The translations under genes and the position numbers were made by a program. From NCBI RefSeq assembly GCF_029887935.1, contig NZ_JARXRO010000013.1:62001-126000 (forward strand): a stretch of DNA of 64,000 bases. The letters run 5' to 3'. Below the pieces are notes generated by a model. It had not been told where the DNA came from, searched no databases, and saw nothing but the letters and a program-made list of their open reading frames with translations. Below, piece by piece: positions 62,680-64,000 of the stretch; within the stretch, counting starts at the first letter, position 1, and the number at the start of each line of letters is the position of its first letter. This DNA is from Luteimonas kalidii (GTDB taxonomy: Bacteria > Pseudomonadota > Gammaproteobacteria > Xanthomonadales > Xanthomonadaceae).

Positions 62680-62713
62680 CCGCTCGAATACCAGCTGGAC
62701 TACGGCGTCTGAT
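62680..62713 (+). repeat. Second copy of glnA 3'-end segment
   Basis: This 34-base direct repeat of 62528-62561 has a single T-to-G change (Tyr to Asp codon in the glnA frame). It ends in the same stop codon. The upstream part of the glnA frame is not repeated, so this copy is not coding by itself. Confidence 0.8.
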
Positions 62714-62989
62714 CCACCAGGAGCGTCCGGCGCGTGCCGGACGCTCATCCGATTCACGCGTCCGGCGCACGCGCCGGGCGTGCGGCCCTCCCCCACGCGG
62801 GCCGCGTTCTTCCCGCCGCCAAAGGAATCCATCGGCTCGAACACACGGAACCAGGGAACCAGCAAGACCGGACAGGGCCCGCAGAGCGCCCGCCGGCGCC
62901 CGCGCCAGGCATGGGGATGCCGCAGCGGGTGAGCAGACATGCAAGACCGGGGAGGGCTTTTCCATTTTTCCGCAAATGAGGAGCCTGTC

Positions 62990-63694
62990 ATGTCACCACG
63001 CAAGATCGCAGCTGCAACCCTGTTGTCCGCCGGGCTGCTCATGGCCGGCAACGCGGCCGCCGAAGTGTCCGGTTCGGTCACGGTGGTCAGCGACTACCTG
63101 TTCCGCGGCATCACCCAGACCAACGAGGAACCGGCGCTGCAGGCCGGCGTCACCTGGAACCACGAGAGCGGGTTCTACGTCGGTGGCTGGGGCAGCAGCA
63201 TCAGCTGGCTGTCCGATGCCGATCCTGAGATCTCCAGCCAGGTCGAACTCGACGCCTTCGCCGGCTACGCCGGCAGCTTCGGCGAGAGCGATTTCGGCTA
63301 CGACGTCGGCGTGAACTACTACTGGTACCCGGGCGACTACCCGGCCGGCTTCAACGACGCCGACACCACCGAGGTCTACGTCGGCCTGACGTACAAGTTC
63401 CTCAGCGCCAAGTACTGGTACGCGGTGACCGACCTGTTCGGCATTCCCGATTCGGACGGCAGCACCAACCTCGACCTGTCCGCGAGCTGGGACTTCGCCG
63501 AAGGCTGGAGCGGCACCACCGCGGTCGGCAAGCAGTGGGTCAAGGGCGTGGGCGGCACCGGGACCTACGCGTTCTGGAAGGTGGGCGTCGACAAGTCGTT
63601 CGACAACGGCCTCGGCATCGGCCTGTCCTACAACGACAACGACCTGATCGGTCCCGACGAGACCATCGTGCTGGCCCTGTCGAAGTCGTTCTGA
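62990..63694 (+). CDS. TorF-family putative porin
   Basis: A 234-residue outer-membrane protein. The signal peptide (LLSAGLLMAGNAAAE) is followed by amphipathic beta-strands: SGSVTVVSDYLFRGITQTNE, PALQAGVTWNHESGFYVGGW, FGYDVGVNYYWYPGDYP and FKVG-like KVGVDKSFDNGLGIGLSYND, ending LALSKSF with a terminal Phe. Such proteins (TIGR02001 type) recur upstream of P-II and ammonium transporter genes in Xanthomonadaceae, suggesting a pore for small nitrogenous solutes, although this is not proven. ATG 62990 has RBS GAGGAG; the frame upstream starts earlier but adds a non-signal N-terminus. Confidence 0.9.
   Translation: MSPRKIAAATLLSAGLLMAGNAAAEVSGSVTVVSDYLFRGITQTNEEPALQAGVTWNHESGFYVGGWGSSISWLSDADPEISSQVELDAFAGYAGSFGESDFGYDVGVNYYWYPGDYPAGFNDADTTEVYVGLTYKFLSAKYWYAVTDLFGIPDSDGSTNLDLSASWDFAEGWSGTTAVGKQWVKGVGGTGTYAFWKVGVDKSFDNGLGIGLSYNDNDLIGPDETIVLALSKSF

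Positions 63695-64000
<306 letters not shown>

Larger units (their letters stand above)
62561..62989. other. Intergenic region between glnA and the porin gene
   Basis: A 429-base region holding two hairpins (62612-62632 and 62637-62675) and the second copy of the glnA 3' end (62680-62713). The rest, about 276 bases, has no supported gene. The last part contains the Shine-Dalgarno GAGGAG (62979-62984) of the porin gene and an A/T-rich stretch (TTTTCCATTTTTCC); a clear promoter was not found. Confidence 0.5.

Overview
The window is a high-GC (roughly 70%), densely coding chromosomal segment. Gene content and order (mnmG, tex, aceBA with a divergent LysR gene, glnA followed by a TorF-type porin and a P-II gene, many short lipoproteins, a TonB receptor with a FecI/FecR pair) point to a free-living or soil/water member of the Xanthomonadaceae, of the Lysobacter/Luteimonas type. 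The genus is inferred from gene content only. I found no rRNA, tRNA, CRISPR array, prophage core or transposase.

Layout. 1-3.2 kb: the tail of a Pro/Arg-rich protein, mnmG and a small Cys-rich protein. 3.2-9.4 kb: a propeller/GGDEF diguanylate cyclase, an inverted pair of REP-like palindromes, tex and a DUF2007 gene. 9.5-13.4 kb: a sialidase-fold lipoprotein, truC, a DUF2059 protein, arfB and an acyltransferase. 13.5-20.3 kb: a FecI-FecR-TonB receptor operon (receptor frameshifted near its 3' end), divergent from one secreted protein that joins a cyanophycinase domain to an isoaspartyl peptidase domain. 20.5-29.6 kb: two lipoprotein/lipase pairs resembling effector-immunity pairs, on either side of the glyoxylate bypass (lysR, aceB, aceA) and a degenerate tandem repeat. 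29.8-39 kb: a TPR protein, a gamma-glutamyltransferase, a Ycf46-like AAA ATPase, an acyltransferase-3 protein, an orphan ParA and a tightly coupled sixA-yceI-phospholipase D operon. 39.2-45.3 kb: two neighbouring genes sharing an unusual C-terminal tail, a hotdog thioesterase, PlsC, an alpha/beta hydrolase, a TPR-sulfotransferase and a PEBP protein. 45.5-51.6 kb: a META/DUF4377 lipoprotein, two VOC proteins around an ECF42-type sigma factor, uppP and a Tat-type amine oxidase. 51.7-60.9 kb: a giant repeat-rich autotransporter divergent from three phage-tail-collar proteins, a GNAT and a DUF6916 gene. 61-64 kb: nitrogen assimilation, with a clear sigma-54 promoter before glnA and a duplicated glnA 3' end.

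How genes work together. The clearest functional links are the glyoxylate shunt (aceB-aceA under a divergent LysR regulator), nitrogen assimilation (glnA, P-II), and a possible extracellular polymer/dipeptide scavenging locus (FecI-FecR-TonB receptor beside the cyanophycinase-isoaspartyl peptidase fusion). The most unusual items are that fusion, the shared GYGxSSGY...FRF tail at 39.3-40.2 kb, the tail-collar/autotransporter island, and the glnA 3'-end duplication enclosing strong hairpins. Functional statements are based on motifs read by eye; no database search was possible.
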